Part shown: positions 1-11,857 of the stretch, in pieces | Position numbering within the stretch: the stretch's first letter is position 1 | Layout of the letters: each line of letters starts with the position of its first letter | Source of the DNA: Polytrichum commune | Taxonomy: Eukaryota; Streptophyta; Polytrichopsida; Polytrichales; Polytrichaceae | NCBI GenBank assembly: GCA_950295325.1 | Contig: OX485804.1 | Coordinates: 12,834,001 to 12,898,000 of the forward strand | DNA length: 64,000 nt | Direction of reading: 5' to 3' | Made by a program: the position numbers and the translations under genes | The notes under the pieces: model-generated | The model's input: only the letters and a program-made list of their open reading frames with translations | Databases searched by the model: none | What the model was told of the DNA's origin: nothing

Positions 1-2700
1 CCCGTTCTGCCCGGATCCTTCACCGTCAGCCGGAAGATGGAATGTTCTTGAACGGCCAGCTCGGGGGCCTTGAATCTCCACGTCAGCTGTTGGACCATAT
101 AACTGGGCTTTGCTCATACTGGGGTGTCACAGCCAACACTTGGTCAAAAACCTGCATATCACCAATCACGTCACAAATTTCCCATATGGTTTTGCCCTTG
201 GGAAAGGCAAATCAATTGTGGGACACTATAGATTCCGAATGTACCCAGAAAAATGGGTAGGGCCAATGGAATGATGCATGTAAAAGGGGCGAATCGAGAA
301 TCAAGGAATTGGGGTGACCATCTTGGGCAAGGAGACATTCACACACATTGGGTTTTGTGTAAGGCGGAAATGGCCAATAACGTCGGTGATCTGGCAATTC
401 TCGAATCCGACATCTAATTTTTGTCCCACAGACTTTGTGTTCCAAAATGAAAAGCTAATGATATAATTTGAAGATTCAAACTTGCAGCTTATTGGCTTGG
501 TTTGGTTTCTTAACACCTACAGAAGGGGTATTAGTAAATATAGATTCCTATATGTTAATTGTTAATTCATCTCAATATAAGTTTCTTAAGGTGATTTGAG
601 GACTTACATCCCGATTTAGGAGTTTATTGGCTCTGTCTGTAGGACAAAGGCTATGCATCAACTTCTTCGTTTCAAGAGCAAATTTCCTAACCACTTTGCG
701 TTCACACTTGGACGTTTAGTTGTTCTTGTTATTTTTGGCCCACTTTATTTAATGTGGATGTTAACTATAATTATATATGTATATGTGCGTATGTATGTAT
801 GTATGTATGTATAAATAAAACTATAATTTCTCCCTAAAATGCATTGAAAGCAATCTAGTTAACTATAGTTATTTCGGCAGTTCTTGATTATTTATTCTAA
901 AAATTTCGGGTGATATCAAAATCCTTGACCTGCATTTGAGAAGAAGGTGCACAAAATCCAAGAAAGGTTTGGTATAGTAAATAGCCATGTATTGGCATGA
1001 GCAAAGTGGACAACTATAATTGTAGTCTTTTGTAGTAAAGGACAGAGCCTCACGGTTCTACCGTTTTCTTGTTTAGAATAACATAATAATTCATCCAGCT
1101 CTACAATAGCAACCAAATGGCCATGAAAAATGTAAGAACTTGACCGAGAGAAATTAGGAGCATAAAGGCACCACGGCTTTAACCGGTTGGAATTCCAACT
1201 TGGGGGTTCTTGACTGGATTACTTCAAAAAATCATCCCAGACACTGGGATGGCCTCTTCATAGATTCCTCAATGAGCAGCCATCGTGATGATGAAGGGGC
1301 AATCGACATCAAACCACTAGAATCGATGATCACTATCGAAGATATCAAGATTCACGATGCCAAAGATCTTCAAGCCATGGCGCCTGCACTGAAGCGATCC
1401 GGAAAGCCAAGTTCCCCCTCATGGTGTCCAGGAGCCGGGGAAGTCATCATGCTTTTCCCGAGCTCCTGATGCAGTTGTTAGTAATGTTTTCACAGTGCTT
1501 AGTTGTTTCCCTTGCGAATCTGCTTGAAAGATTGGTAGCTCGCGTACTAGTATCGATCTACGATGGTCCTCCCTTGTGGTGGGCAACTCTAGCGGGGAGA
1601 TCTAGAACCTGCACTATGCAGCTGCACATCGCTTTTTAATGGGTTCTGGCATGACGAGGCGTTTGTATAGTGAGGGTGTGCTTGTTACTTCCGTATATCT
1701 ACTACTTGTGCATTTCCAATATCAAGAATGGTACTGGCTGTTCTCTTGAGATTCTGCTTTGGCATCTAGAGCTCAACGTTGGCCCAGAGATTGGTTGATT
1801 GTTTCTCGCGCACTTGAATATTTAGCTTCCAAATTGCTGCTCACTGTAACAAGAGGATAGCTCATAAATTGTCTTGACATACACATGTCAGGTCATAAAA
1901 TGCTCACAGAAGTCTCCTTCTTGAACCGCTGCATCATCATCTGCACAAAGTCGAAGAAAGCTGCACAAAGAAATAGCAGATGATTCTCGTGATAAATTTA
2001 TTACAAGAAGTGGTTATTGGTCATCAAACCGGTTGTGGATGCACCCAGACAATTCAACAGAGCAAATATGAATTAACGACCCATGGTCAGAACTCAGGTT
2101 TGAGACTGGGTCGGCCAAGGCTTGAACTCGTGCACGTGTAAGAAGCTTCAGTACCAAAATTCCATGCAAAAGTGCATGAATCAACGTATGAATCAAAATG
2201 CCCTCACCTGACATATGGTTATTGTTTGGAACAAATACGGGACCCGTGCTTCCAGAGGATCTACATGTGTTCCTCGCCTCTGTTTCTGGGACTCCTGCCA
2301 GTAGCGGAAGGTGCGAAGGTGTGTTATTATAGTATTATACGCTTGATTCTAGGGTTTTGCACTTTTTTTCATGGAATTTTGGTGCTGGAGCTTCTTACAC
2401 ATCCACGATGCAGGACAAGCCTATGCAAATTGCCGACCCACGCTTTCAATTCTGTCTGATGGACGGCGTTTAGAAGTCGCCGTAATGAGGTTTGCGTGGC
2501 AGCCACGCAGGGCAATTCAAGTGAGCACTGGTTGACGGGAAACCTAATCTCGTTCCCTCATTCTCGTTCATGAGGATGGATGAAGTAGACGGATAACGTG
2601 GACGGATGATATCGTGACGCAACCTCATCCTCCTGTCACATCATCCTTATCCCTCCCCGTGTACTTACAAGTAACAGTAAAAGTAAAAGTACACTGCAGT
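1..2700. other. Left-edge region without a recognised gene
   Basis: No gene is recognised here. The first 260 bases are open in the frame starting at base 3 on the plus strand (86 codons to a TAG at 258-260) and are more GC-rich than what follows, so they could be an exon fragment cut by the window edge. A second open stretch at 1200-1469 (+) has gene-like composition, but its first in-frame codon is TTG and I recognise no domain. A (GTAT)n microsatellite lies at about 790-812. The rest is AT-rich and carries nothing I can support. Confidence 0.4.
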
Positions 2701-2708
2701 CAGGACAA

Positions 2709-2716
2709 TATATAAA
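2709..2716 (+). promoter_or_regulatory. TATA box candidate for the double Dof-like gene
   Basis: TATATAAA lies about 200 bases upstream of the ATG at 2918 and is the only strong TATA match there. Just upstream, at about 2670-2695, the sequence has two spaced AAAAGT words, which contain the AAAG core bound by Dof proteins. The link to this gene is inferred from position only. Confidence 0.4.
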
Positions 2717-2917
2717 CCATTACCGATACCAATTCCTATTTTTTCATTTTCTATTGTCGACATTCTTCAGTGTGCATATCCCAGTTGCCGCTGCAAGGTG
2801 AATATAGTTTGCATGAAGCCCGTCAGAGGTTTCTGATTTATCAATATTTAAAAAACTACAGAGTGGTGATAATAAATCTTTCATATTAAGTGACTCAAAA
2901 AGAAATTTGATGAGAAG

Positions 2918-4024
2918 ATGGATATTCAATTGCTGCCGAGGTATATTTCAAATGGGTTTTATCCCATCGAACAATTTAAAAGAGCAGAGGAGGAAGTGGT
3001 TGCACCAGGTCCATCCACAACATACCTCGTCAAGTCTATGCAAAGCAATGGCCAAGCTTACACAAATATCAGTGATCAAAGTGAGCTACATGATCAAATA
3101 TTCCTCGACGAGGATGAAACAAAGTTGTTTCACATGTTGTTTGACGACGCTCAAACCAGTGAAGCCGAGTCTATTGGAAGCAATCGCCAAGCCTACACAA
3201 ACATCGGTGATCAAAGTGAGCATTACGACCAAACATTCTTCGACCTAGATCAATCGTCGATTGTCATGCTCAAAAATGAAAACGTTCAAACCAATGAAGC
3301 CGAGTTTATGGGAGGCAACGGCCATGCTTCCACGAGTACCGGTGATCAAAGTGAGCACTATGACAACCAAACGTTCCTGGATCTAGGTGAAACAAATCTA
3401 GACCAAGCATTGTTTGCCATGCTTGAAAATGACGAGGCTCAAACCAATGAAGCTCATGTGCAAACAAATTGCACTCCAAAGAAGATGAGGAAGAGGATAG
3501 CAATAGAACCTGCCCTCTACGTGGACGTCATCAAGACATGCACCGCATGCTCATCGAATGAGGTTCAATTCAAATACCTCAACAACAACAAGTTGACGCA
3601 ACCACGATACAAATGCTTGGCATGTAAGAAGTTGTTCGTGCACAATCCCACTTCCAAAAGGCCAAAGCATCCGCAGGGTTACAAGAAATTGCGTGAATCA
3701 GAGGCTCTCCAAAACGCCGTCAAAGTGTGTCCAAACCCAAAGTGCAGGAAAGTGGGGTTCGCCAAGTTCTTATATTATAACAATAAAAACTTGTCGCAAC
3801 CACGATACAAATGTCGAGCATGTGGTGTAAGCTTCCAATATGGAGGCCAATTTGCCAATTGCGAAGAGTTACAAGAACATGCTCACATGGTGGAGCCCAA
3901 CGAAACGTCTACAGTGAGCAACACAATTGTTGGCCAAGAGGCCTTTCCCACTAAAGTTTCTCAACATGACTTGAAGATGCAAGAGTTTATCCGCTTTGTA
4001 GAAAATGAACTCCTAGAAACTTAG
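2918..4024 (+). CDS. Protein with two Dof-like zinc fingers and three acidic repeats
   Basis: This intronless frame encodes 368 residues and starts at an ATG with a good context (A at -3, G at +4). Residues 43-180 hold three tandem repeats of 45-48 residues sharing DQSE and QTNEAE-type blocks; they are rich in D, E, Q and N and could act as an activation region. Two Dof-like fingers follow. Finger 1 has Cys208, 211, 233 and 236, exactly the C-x2-C-x21-C-x2-C Dof spacing, with an LNNNKLTQPRYKC core. Finger 2 has Cys271, 276, 299 and 302, a changed C-x4-C-x22-C-x2-C spacing, but keeps YYNNKNLSQPRYKC. Both lack the usual RRYW tail after the last cysteine pair. Dof proteins are plant transcription factors that bind AAAG. 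As I know the family they normally carry one finger, so this is divergent. DNA-binding transcription factor is the likely role; that it still binds AAAG is inference. Confidence 0.75.
   Translation: MDIQLLPRYISNGFYPIEQFKRAEEEVVAPGPSTTYLVKSMQSNGQAYTNISDQSELHDQIFLDEDETKLFHMLFDDAQTSEAESIGSNRQAYTNIGDQSEHYDQTFFDLDQSSIVMLKNENVQTNEAEFMGGNGHASTSTGDQSEHYDNQTFLDLGETNLDQALFAMLENDEAQTNEAHVQTNCTPKKMRKRIAIEPALYVDVIKTCTACSSNEVQFKYLNNNKLTQPRYKCLACKKLFVHNPTSKRPKHPQGYKKLRESEALQNAVKVCPNPKCRKVGFAKFLYYNNKNLSQPRYKCRACGVSFQYGGQFANCEELQEHAHMVEPNETSTVSNTIVGQEAFPTKVSQHDLKMQEFIRFVENELLET
3044..3465 (+). repeat. Tandem coding repeat inside the Dof-like gene
   Basis: Three diverged in-frame units of about 135-144 bases start near 3044, 3179 and 3314. 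Each begins with a GGCAA-CGxCAAGC-like block and includes GGTGATCAAAGTGAGC or a close form. Unit length is a multiple of three, so copy number can change without breaking the frame. Confidence 0.75.
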
Positions 4025-4438
4025 TTTTGATGGCACGAGCAAGTTAGTTTCAGTATAATTTATGATAGCAATAAATTATCGATTGCAACGAATGGCACAT
4101 CTCTGCCAAAATGGCATGTACTGATAAAGATCTATTTAATACTAAATGGCCATTGAAACGGCGCCAATATCACAGAAATTGTCTAGCTATTTGCATCCTA
4201 GAGCATGAGGATAGTTTGCGTGCTTACATACAGACAGAGATAACTAGTATGTTAATGTTTTTTACTCTGTCGTGCATGCATGCATATGTTACAATTATTC
4301 AAAATAGGGAATCTGTCTTTCAATCTAGAGAAGAGGTGAACCTGAATTGGGGTGCTTCTTTGCACAAATGCTCCTGTATTGAATACACTATATGTTCAGA
4401 AAAATGCGAATGTCTTTGATCTACAAGATTTCTCCAAA
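4025..4438. other. Convergent intergenic spacer
   Basis: This gap between the stop of the Dof-like gene and the stop of the lipid phosphate phosphatase gene should hold both 3' untranslated regions, because the two genes point at each other. It is AT-rich. An open plus-strand frame at 4111-4419 has no recognisable domain and is probably chance. Confidence 0.5.
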
Positions 4439-7383
4439 TCAGATAGCTGAGGCAGCAACAGGAGCACGTTGTTTATACCCCAAGAAGGGTAGTGGACTCC
4501 CAGCTGCACATTCAATATCATGAAAGACATAACGTTAATTCCTGATAATATAGCAATTACATTTTTCAGCGTACTGTCATGTTGCGTACAGGAAGTTTAA
4601 AAGAGTGAGTTCTAAGTGGATGAATCGTACCTTCATCATCAAATAGGCTGGGGTAATGTTGTTGGTAGCAGAAATAGGCAACAAGCAAACCTGCAAATCA
4701 AAAAAATGAGCAGTTGCATGACAATTAAGAATAGCAGTGGAGCCCGGTTTTTCATACATTCTTTCACTTAGGCCCGATTGCAAGCAGTGATTTAAGCAAT
4801 GTCTACAATTTCGTCACCAAACGCCCAGAGAGGGAGCAAACATGAATTTGAAGTCAGCATAGGTATGTAGCTAACATAAACACGGTTAGTTTAGCTTTAA
4901 ATATTGAAAAAACCCCAACATGGCTTTGGAGACAACCAAACTGACAATCTGTAATTAGAAAGGTCTTCCTAAGAAAAGAAACCCTTGTTGAAATAGCTTC
5001 ATTTTTCTAATGAGATACTCTGATTGAAGTACATGTGTTGAAATTAGGAGGCAGATACAGTCAAGTACTTAAAAAATCCACCACACGACTCTTTGCAACA
5101 TTTAGTATTTTTAACCGCCATTTCTACACACAGTTGTAACCTTTTGTCAATCGTTCAGTGTGATATACATAAGTTAATTTTCAACCTTGGGACACAATTC
5201 CATTGAATGCTCTCTGGCTTGTCAACTTTAAACGTAGCTTTTAAAAGTATGGGATGCAATTTGAGTAATTTGCAACAACTTTTCTTACCAAGAAGACTAC
5301 CAACGACGACATCGTACCAATGGTGCCAATAATTATCGATTCGAGAAATCCCGACAAAGGCAGCTCCCAACAACGGCAGAACCAGAGGGAAGAACTTCCA
5401 GGAGTGACCTCGACGGTCAAAGAACCCAATCTTTCCTGCCAAGTACATTGCCAAGTATCCAAGTCCAGCAAACGACCCTGCACAAGTCTCAGACCGACAC
5501 ATCCAGGATGAAGTCCTTCTCAAAATTGAGAGACATCCATAAATCTTATATATCACAACATATCTCTGTCCTTATTGCAAGAGAAATTAGGGTTCACAAT
5601 AGCCAACAATGAAGAGGCACCATCAAATATTTCCAATTTCATTGCTTAGAAAGAGAGTAACATACATGATGAGTGTCCACTTGGGAAACCCTTGTACGCC
5701 TCCTTCATCACAGAGGCTGAATTAATACAAATGACGTTTCCCTCTGTGTCATAATTCTGCTCAAAAAGATGATCACACAATTTAAGAGGGTTAGAGACGT
5801 ATACGAATGGATCAGGGCAGTGTGACAATTTTCGTGGAAGTTCTGGTTCTCAACAGAAAATTGAAGACTGACAATACGAATGTTTAACAAAATTTACAGG
5901 AGTTGCAGTAGGGCTGCCGAAACACCGTGCGTAAAAATCGGGCCGGGGAAAGCCGAGGCCATCTTTCAAGGCGTCGGTGATGACGGCTGTAAGTAACACT
6001 GCGGTCAGAAGGCCTGCGTACATTTTCAACTCGGTCAATGCAAATTGTGAGCAAATTGTATTCATGTGCACTCTTATGCATGTGATCCTAATGCAACATT
6101 AAAGAAAGATAACACATTCCAAGTTCCGGTGTATCGTAGTAACAACAACCTGCTTAATTCAAAAAACAGAGAACACAAGATGGAGAGGAAATGAACCAGT
6201 ACCAAGAATAGCATGGTGTACATCGCGGCTCATGCGTTTCCAGATGAAGACTATCAATACAAAGATAATAGGGACTACAATTGCAATGATCTGCAATATT
6301 CACACCATAAGAAACATTATATTTTGTTATTTATGAGGCCCGCAGCCTCGAGATGGTCTAAGAATAGACAACGATGTCCACGAACTAATTTTTCAGATAT
6401 CGAACTGTGCGCCCACTTCATATAATGTGCATGTTCATGCCAACATTACATTTTTACACTTTTTTCCTATCAATAAACAGGCTGCAGGAATCCTGATCTT
6501 TCCACAATGCAAACTCTGAACAAAATTACACGCAGTGTAATTTGGAAAAAAAATCTCACAGGGCTCAATGAATGGGTGTACGTACGAGTCAACCACAACT
6601 TCTCACGATTCTGGGGTACGTACGAGTCAAACACAACTTCTCACGATTCTGGGGATCAAATTTTGATCGCATTGAACATACATACAATATATGCCCAACA
6701 GAAAATCGGAAAAGAAACATCATAGAGGTAGATGGGCCTTAAATGGTTGCTTTCTCTAACTAGCCCACTTCTCAGAGGATATAAAACACGGATTAGTACG
6801 AGATGGTCAGCAAATCCACATTGAGGCCGTAGCCACTTTCCTTACAGTTGTTGGAGCTCATATGAATATCTTATTCATTATCAAAGTGTAGATTCTCATG
6901 CTCACCATATGGGCATGTAAGTCCCCCCAATTATGTTGAGTATTGAACCTAGACTGGTTGGTAGATTTTGAGCACGCAGTTCAATCTCTTTCAGACACAT
7001 GATTTTTGGAATCCGTTCTCGAAGTCCCACCAAACCACATACCACTCATATATAGGTGTCCTAGTAAGAGAAGTAACCGAATAAGGCTCGTCTAACGCTA
7101 TTTTGTTAGCTTAACTTAAGGAGGGGCAAAGAGCAGAGAAACATACCGGAACAGCATATGTGGGCACAGTTTGATGCCTCATGGGGTACATGAGATCCCC
7201 GGTGACAAACATGTGTGCTCCAACATATCTCCTGTAAGGGTGGATGATCTGCAATATAACTTCGAGAATCAGAAGTATGATAACAAAGATCCAGTCCTTC
7301 CAGTGGTGCAAGATTAGCCTCCCAAACCCAAGATTACTGTGCCCATCAGGCACTCCGGAGCTTGGAATACCACCACCCCGCAT
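4439..7383 (-). CDS. LPP: Lipid phosphate phosphatase (PAP2 superfamily)
   Basis: A seven-exon minus-strand gene was assembled from splice sites and family similarity: 7383-7147, 6290-6203, 6013-5898, 5756-5666, 5477-5289, 4690-4631 and 4503-4439, all with GT/AG introns and matching phases. It encodes 281 residues, close to the usual plant length of about 290. All three PAP2 signatures are present: K125-x6-R132-P133, P172-S-G-H175, and S222-R223-x5-H229-x3-D233. His175 and His229 are the expected nucleophile and acid/base. About six hydrophobic segments fit an integral membrane protein. The family dephosphorylates phosphatidic acid and related lipid phosphates, ending phosphatidic-acid signalling. 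Trp178 is built across a splice junction (T|GG), which supports that intron. The ATG at 7383 is used because the upstream in-frame codon at 7398 is GTG. An upstream non-coding exon cannot be excluded. Confidence 0.92.
6579..6654. repeat. Two-copy 38-bp tandem repeat in LPP intron 1
   Basis: Two near-identical copies of a unit starting GTACGTACGAGTCAA and ending CTCACGATTCTGGGG stand head-to-tail. They differ at one base by eye. Confidence 0.8.
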
Positions 7384-7399
7384 CTTTAGAAAATTCACC

Positions 7400-7990
7400 C
7401 CGAAATCTCACTAGCTTGAAATCAGATGTCAATCTTGCGAGCCTTCCGAAAGATATTAACGCTCTGTGTCCCAGGAGAATAACTCTTGAATGAAATTCCA
7501 GTGACCTGCAGAGTCGTGCAGGACAAAAACATTAATATGTGATAGTACCACGGCATTGCTTGAGAAAGAGGTTAAGTGGCCCAAACTTAAGCTTGATTAT
7601 GTTACGGAGATTTGAACACCCTATATGCAGTATTTATTCGCCTTGAGTACGTTGGACTTAAAGCGAGCGAAATACATTTCATATATATATATATATATAG
7701 GCCCGTTAATCTCAAATATTCCTCGGACCGTAGAAATCTAGTGCAATAATCCCAGTATACAGAGAACAGCTCATGTCCTGCCTCTTTCACCTTCTCAACC
7801 TGGTTTTTCATCTACATAGAGGTGATAATATGACCAAAATGAATTGATCCACAAGGCTTGCTCCACACGCAAGACGATGCTACTTTGAAAACAACACGAA
7901 TCCAGACCCAGCTCTTGCATCCTTCAAAACCAATTCTACCTCAAAAAGAGTCCAATCTTGACTACAATCTCTATGCCGTTAAGTTCTCAC
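7400..7990. other. LPP upstream region
   Basis: This should contain the LPP promoter and leader. A short (AT)n run lies at about 7681-7699. I see no convincing TATA box or upstream exon. Confidence 0.4.
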
Positions 7991-7994
7991 AAAA

Positions 7995-8660
7995 GCCAGT
8001 GACTCACAAGACACCTGAAGACGGAGCGTCAAGCCCCATCAACAACCTCCCCCTCTTTGCCTCATTCTTACATCTTTCAAGATATTGAGCTAAAGTGAAC
8101 ACCACGGGGCTCAAAACCGAGGCTCCCGTCATGAGCTCAACACAAAACCCAGAACTCAAAAATTTCAAAATTTACACTGAACGCCCACACCCAAGAAAAT
8201 CCAAAACCATAACACTCCAAAGTCAGGATTTTTTTTTTAAATAAAAATAATAAATAAATAAATAAACTTCGCCAATCTCCAGCACACGTAATTCTCAACA
8301 CATACAAAAATCACAAGCAAGCACTCAATCTTCTCATATAAGAGTCGTTCGTGCATGCAGAAGCTCTCAAAGCACATACCCAACCCAGTGACTCACAAGG
8401 CAGCTGAAGACGAAGCGTCAACTCCCATCCTAAACCACCTCTTCTCTTATTCACTCTTGGATCACTCGACTTTTTGAGCTCCAGTGAAACCCAAGGAACT
8501 CAAAACCGAGGCTCCCGCTATGAGCTCAACACAAAACCCAGAACACAGAGAATTCAAAACTCATACTGACCTCCTCAGACCCAAGAAAAAACCAAAACCA
8601 ACGCACCCTAAAATTCGGAGAATACTTCGCCACACTCCAGCACACGAAATCCTATACACA
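7995..8660. repeat. Tandem duplication of about 390 bp
   Basis: Sequence at about 7995-8216 recurs at about 8388-8605. Shared blocks include CCAGTGACTCACAAG, GAAGACG-AGCGTCAA, CTCAAAACCGAGGCTCCCG and ATGAGCTCAACACAAAACCC, and a CCAGCACACG motif follows each copy. An A-rich (AAAT)n run separates the copies near 8231-8265. The copies differ by scattered substitutions and small indels and have no common reading frame, so this is non-coding duplicated DNA upstream of LPP. Confidence 0.75.
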
Positions 8661-11330
8661 GACAGACTTTCACAAGAATGGATGGAGTGAGTTAATCTGC
8701 TTATGTAATGGACTGGACTGTTCGAAGCATGCAGGAGCTCTCCACACATACCCAACGCGGTCAGGCGGCCACCGCAAGGTGCCCACGAATAGGTTAATCT
8801 TCCGGTTTGTTTCTAATAAATTGCAGTGAGGAACCAGGAAGCTGGAGTTTGGACGTGGAAAATAGAGGGGGATCACATGGGAGCAGCGAGGAATGCTCCT
8901 GCGGAGACACACAACAAAGAACTGGAAAGGCTGCGCAAGGGGGAGGGCGGCCTGGGGCGGGCAGGACAGCGGGCAGCTCGACCAAAAAGACTCCGCAGGG
9001 GAGGCTGCAACCCACAAAATAGCTGCCCGCCACGTAAAAGCCAGGTCACCGGGTGTGAGTTCGGGTATGCCAGGTGGCCACTTCATTTATTTGCACAAAT
9101 GGCATTTATGTTTACTACGTGGAAAACTTATGTAAACTTGTGAAAACTTATACCACCTTAAAAGGGAGAGCGGAATTATCGCATACATACAATCGTACCT
9201 CTCATTCATCCAACATTTTTTTTAATTTAAATTTTAAAAAAATAAAACTTTCTATTTTAAAACCCTAAAATAGCATGCAGCCCGAAGGTTGTTTTTTTTT
9301 TAAGTTGATTTGACACCGGAATCAGTTTTGAAGACCTTGAGAAACAGTCTATTTCAACTTATTCAAGATAATTACTCACAAACTTATAGGGGTTTCAAAT
9401 TTTCTATGTTGGATGGACAAGAGGTATGCTCAAATGCGATAATCCTCTCAACCATAAAAGTGGTTCATCTCATTCACTTTTAGGTTGGACGTATGACATG
9501 TATATCAATCAGGGCGGTGAGAGGGAATTTTCTCATCCGTCCCTAACATCAAAAAATATATAGAGATTTTAAAAAAACATGTGTGAATCAAAGAATAGAC
9601 ATCAAAAAAACATGTGTTGAAAATTACGTGCTCGAAATTTGTTGACTGTTTTAGACACAATAATCAACATAATTAGGGGACCTCTATGATCATTTGATGA
9701 GAGAGAAAATCTTCACTTTTGCAATGAATGAATATGCATACGAGCTCCAAAAATTATGAGGAAAGTGGCTATAGACACAATTTGGATTTGATAATTATGT
9801 TATTGATTGTGTGTTTCATATCCTATGAGAAGTGGTTCATATCCCAAAGAGAAAAGTGTCTATTTAAGGCCCGCTTACCTTATATGTGTTGCTCTGCAAG
9901 GGTTAAACCATGCATTCCATCCATTCACGTGGAGATTTGATATCCATGATGGTGATCGTACTTGAAGTGATGGTCTTTTTTGGGGACTTTGAGATACTTT
10001 GTCTCTTTTAATATTGGGGTTTATTTGATCACAAACTCAATGATGTTCCTTGATATTCATAATTTCCTTGGATTGATTGTTACTAGGGGATGTTGTGCGG
10101 CATTATTTTGGTGTAAGGCAATGATTTTGATGGAGTAAATACATCCGTGTCCACTACATGTACGACTCAATTTGGTCCATCAGAGAATTCCATCATCCGC
10201 TCCACCTTTGTGACCTGGAAGTGCAAGTGCTACAAACAAGTCGTTCATGGATTTATGTTTGTTTCTTTTGTAGGAAGTTTGTTTTTCTTGTAAATAAGTG
10301 GATGTGTGTAGGTTGCTAATTAACATTGTGAGTTTAATGTGGCAACTTCTATAGTTTGTTGGTCTTGATTGCTATTGTGGTTATATATAGACGATGCTTT
10401 GAAGATGATGTGCCTTGATGATCAAAAAACTTTTGTGCATGTTTGCAAGCAATCTACATTCAGTCATTGTGATTGGTTAGTTTATAGATCCGCATATTTG
10501 GTAAATCTTGTTCTAGTGTCTTTGGACCAACGATCTTGTGTAATTTGAAGGATTAGTTGGAAGGATATCTCGTGGGATTTTACCCATTTGAATATTGATT
10601 TGGACAATTATTCCTTACCTAATGATATGTGTAATGATTTCTTGAGGAGATAAACCCAATTCATGATATTCCTAAATACCTAATGAGTATGCATGGATTA
10701 AAAACGACACTTGAAAGACTTAGAAGCTTTTAGCAATTCCAACACAAATGATACGATTGAATTCCTCTCAATGCGGCTCTCTAATCACATCGTCAATGAT
10801 GGAATCCTTACCATTGGATTGAGGGCGGCATCAATTATGAGTTCTATGCATAGTAATAGAGCAATTAGGATTTCTTTATAATTACTAAATATTATTGAAT
10901 TTTCTTATTTGTCTATGATGAAGGTAATTGGAAGGGTGGCAACATTTGTCCCTTTCCAATTTGTTTTCAAGGGTTTGTGCTTCCCATGAACATGTATTTC
11001 CAACAAATAATAATGAATTTTTTTTCACTTCCTCTCTATCTAGACAAGAATGTCTCTGGCATATAGAAATTTAACTTTGGTGCCGAAAGGGGTGAATTAC
11101 CTTTTGACACTTCCATTTTTGAAAGATTAATAATGTTTGGATACAATCCTTGGCACAAGCTCAATTAATATGAGAATTTGGTAACACTGATAAAAAAAAA
11201 TTCCGCCTCTCCTTCTAGTGCATGGTTATATTTCAGTACCCCAAATCAGAAAAACTCAATCTCCAATTTTCTATGATTTTTTGGTGACTTATAACACAAG
11301 AAGTTTCATTGACATCCAAATGGATGGGCC
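8661..11330. other. Spacer with a GC-rich island
   Basis: At about 8826-9060 there is an island clearly more GC-rich than its surroundings and open in several frames on both strands. No domain is recognisable and no frame starts convincingly. From 9140 to 11330 the DNA is AT-rich, with homopolymer runs and many stops in all frames, and I see no gene there. Confidence 0.4.
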
Positions 11331-11857
11331 ACCTTTATGTGCATTTTCCCCTGTTTAATTGAATTGAAACCTTTGCATTCTGTCCATTTAAAAGTTATGG
11401 CTTTCTCTCGTACTAGTGTTCGCTCTTCCCCATTCTGTGTGATTCTTCATCAGAAAAGGGCTAATAGTCCATTTCTGAGCAATGTGCACACTGCACAGCG
11501 AATTAGGAGTGTGAATACCTTCTCTTTGCATCCAGATTCTAAGTGGCAGATAACAAGAAAATCACACATTCACGTGCACAGTTTACGTCACTCAAAGTGC
11601 AGAATTCGGAATAAAAGGTGGATCAAGAGTCTGTTGACAAAAGATGTAATATAAGTTTGCCAGGCTTTACGCTCATCCCGGGCGCTTATTCCATTCATAA
11701 TTTCCATACTCTGCAAGTGCCAGATGATAAGGTAGTATATACACCTAAAATATACCTTCTGTATTATTAAGGTTTCATTGGAGAAATGAAGGGGGATTCT
11801 GCGTCGGCACATGAGAGAAGAGTGAGCGGCAATCACGATGCCGCTGATAAGTGCGTA

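Noticed and set aside
7384..7398. Five extra residues at the LPP N-terminus
   Set aside because: The upstream codon is GTG; the ATG at 7383 is used.
8670..9143. Overlapping open frames on both strands in a GC-rich island
   Set aside because: They follow from local GC richness; no frame has both a proper ATG and a recognisable domain, and several overlap.
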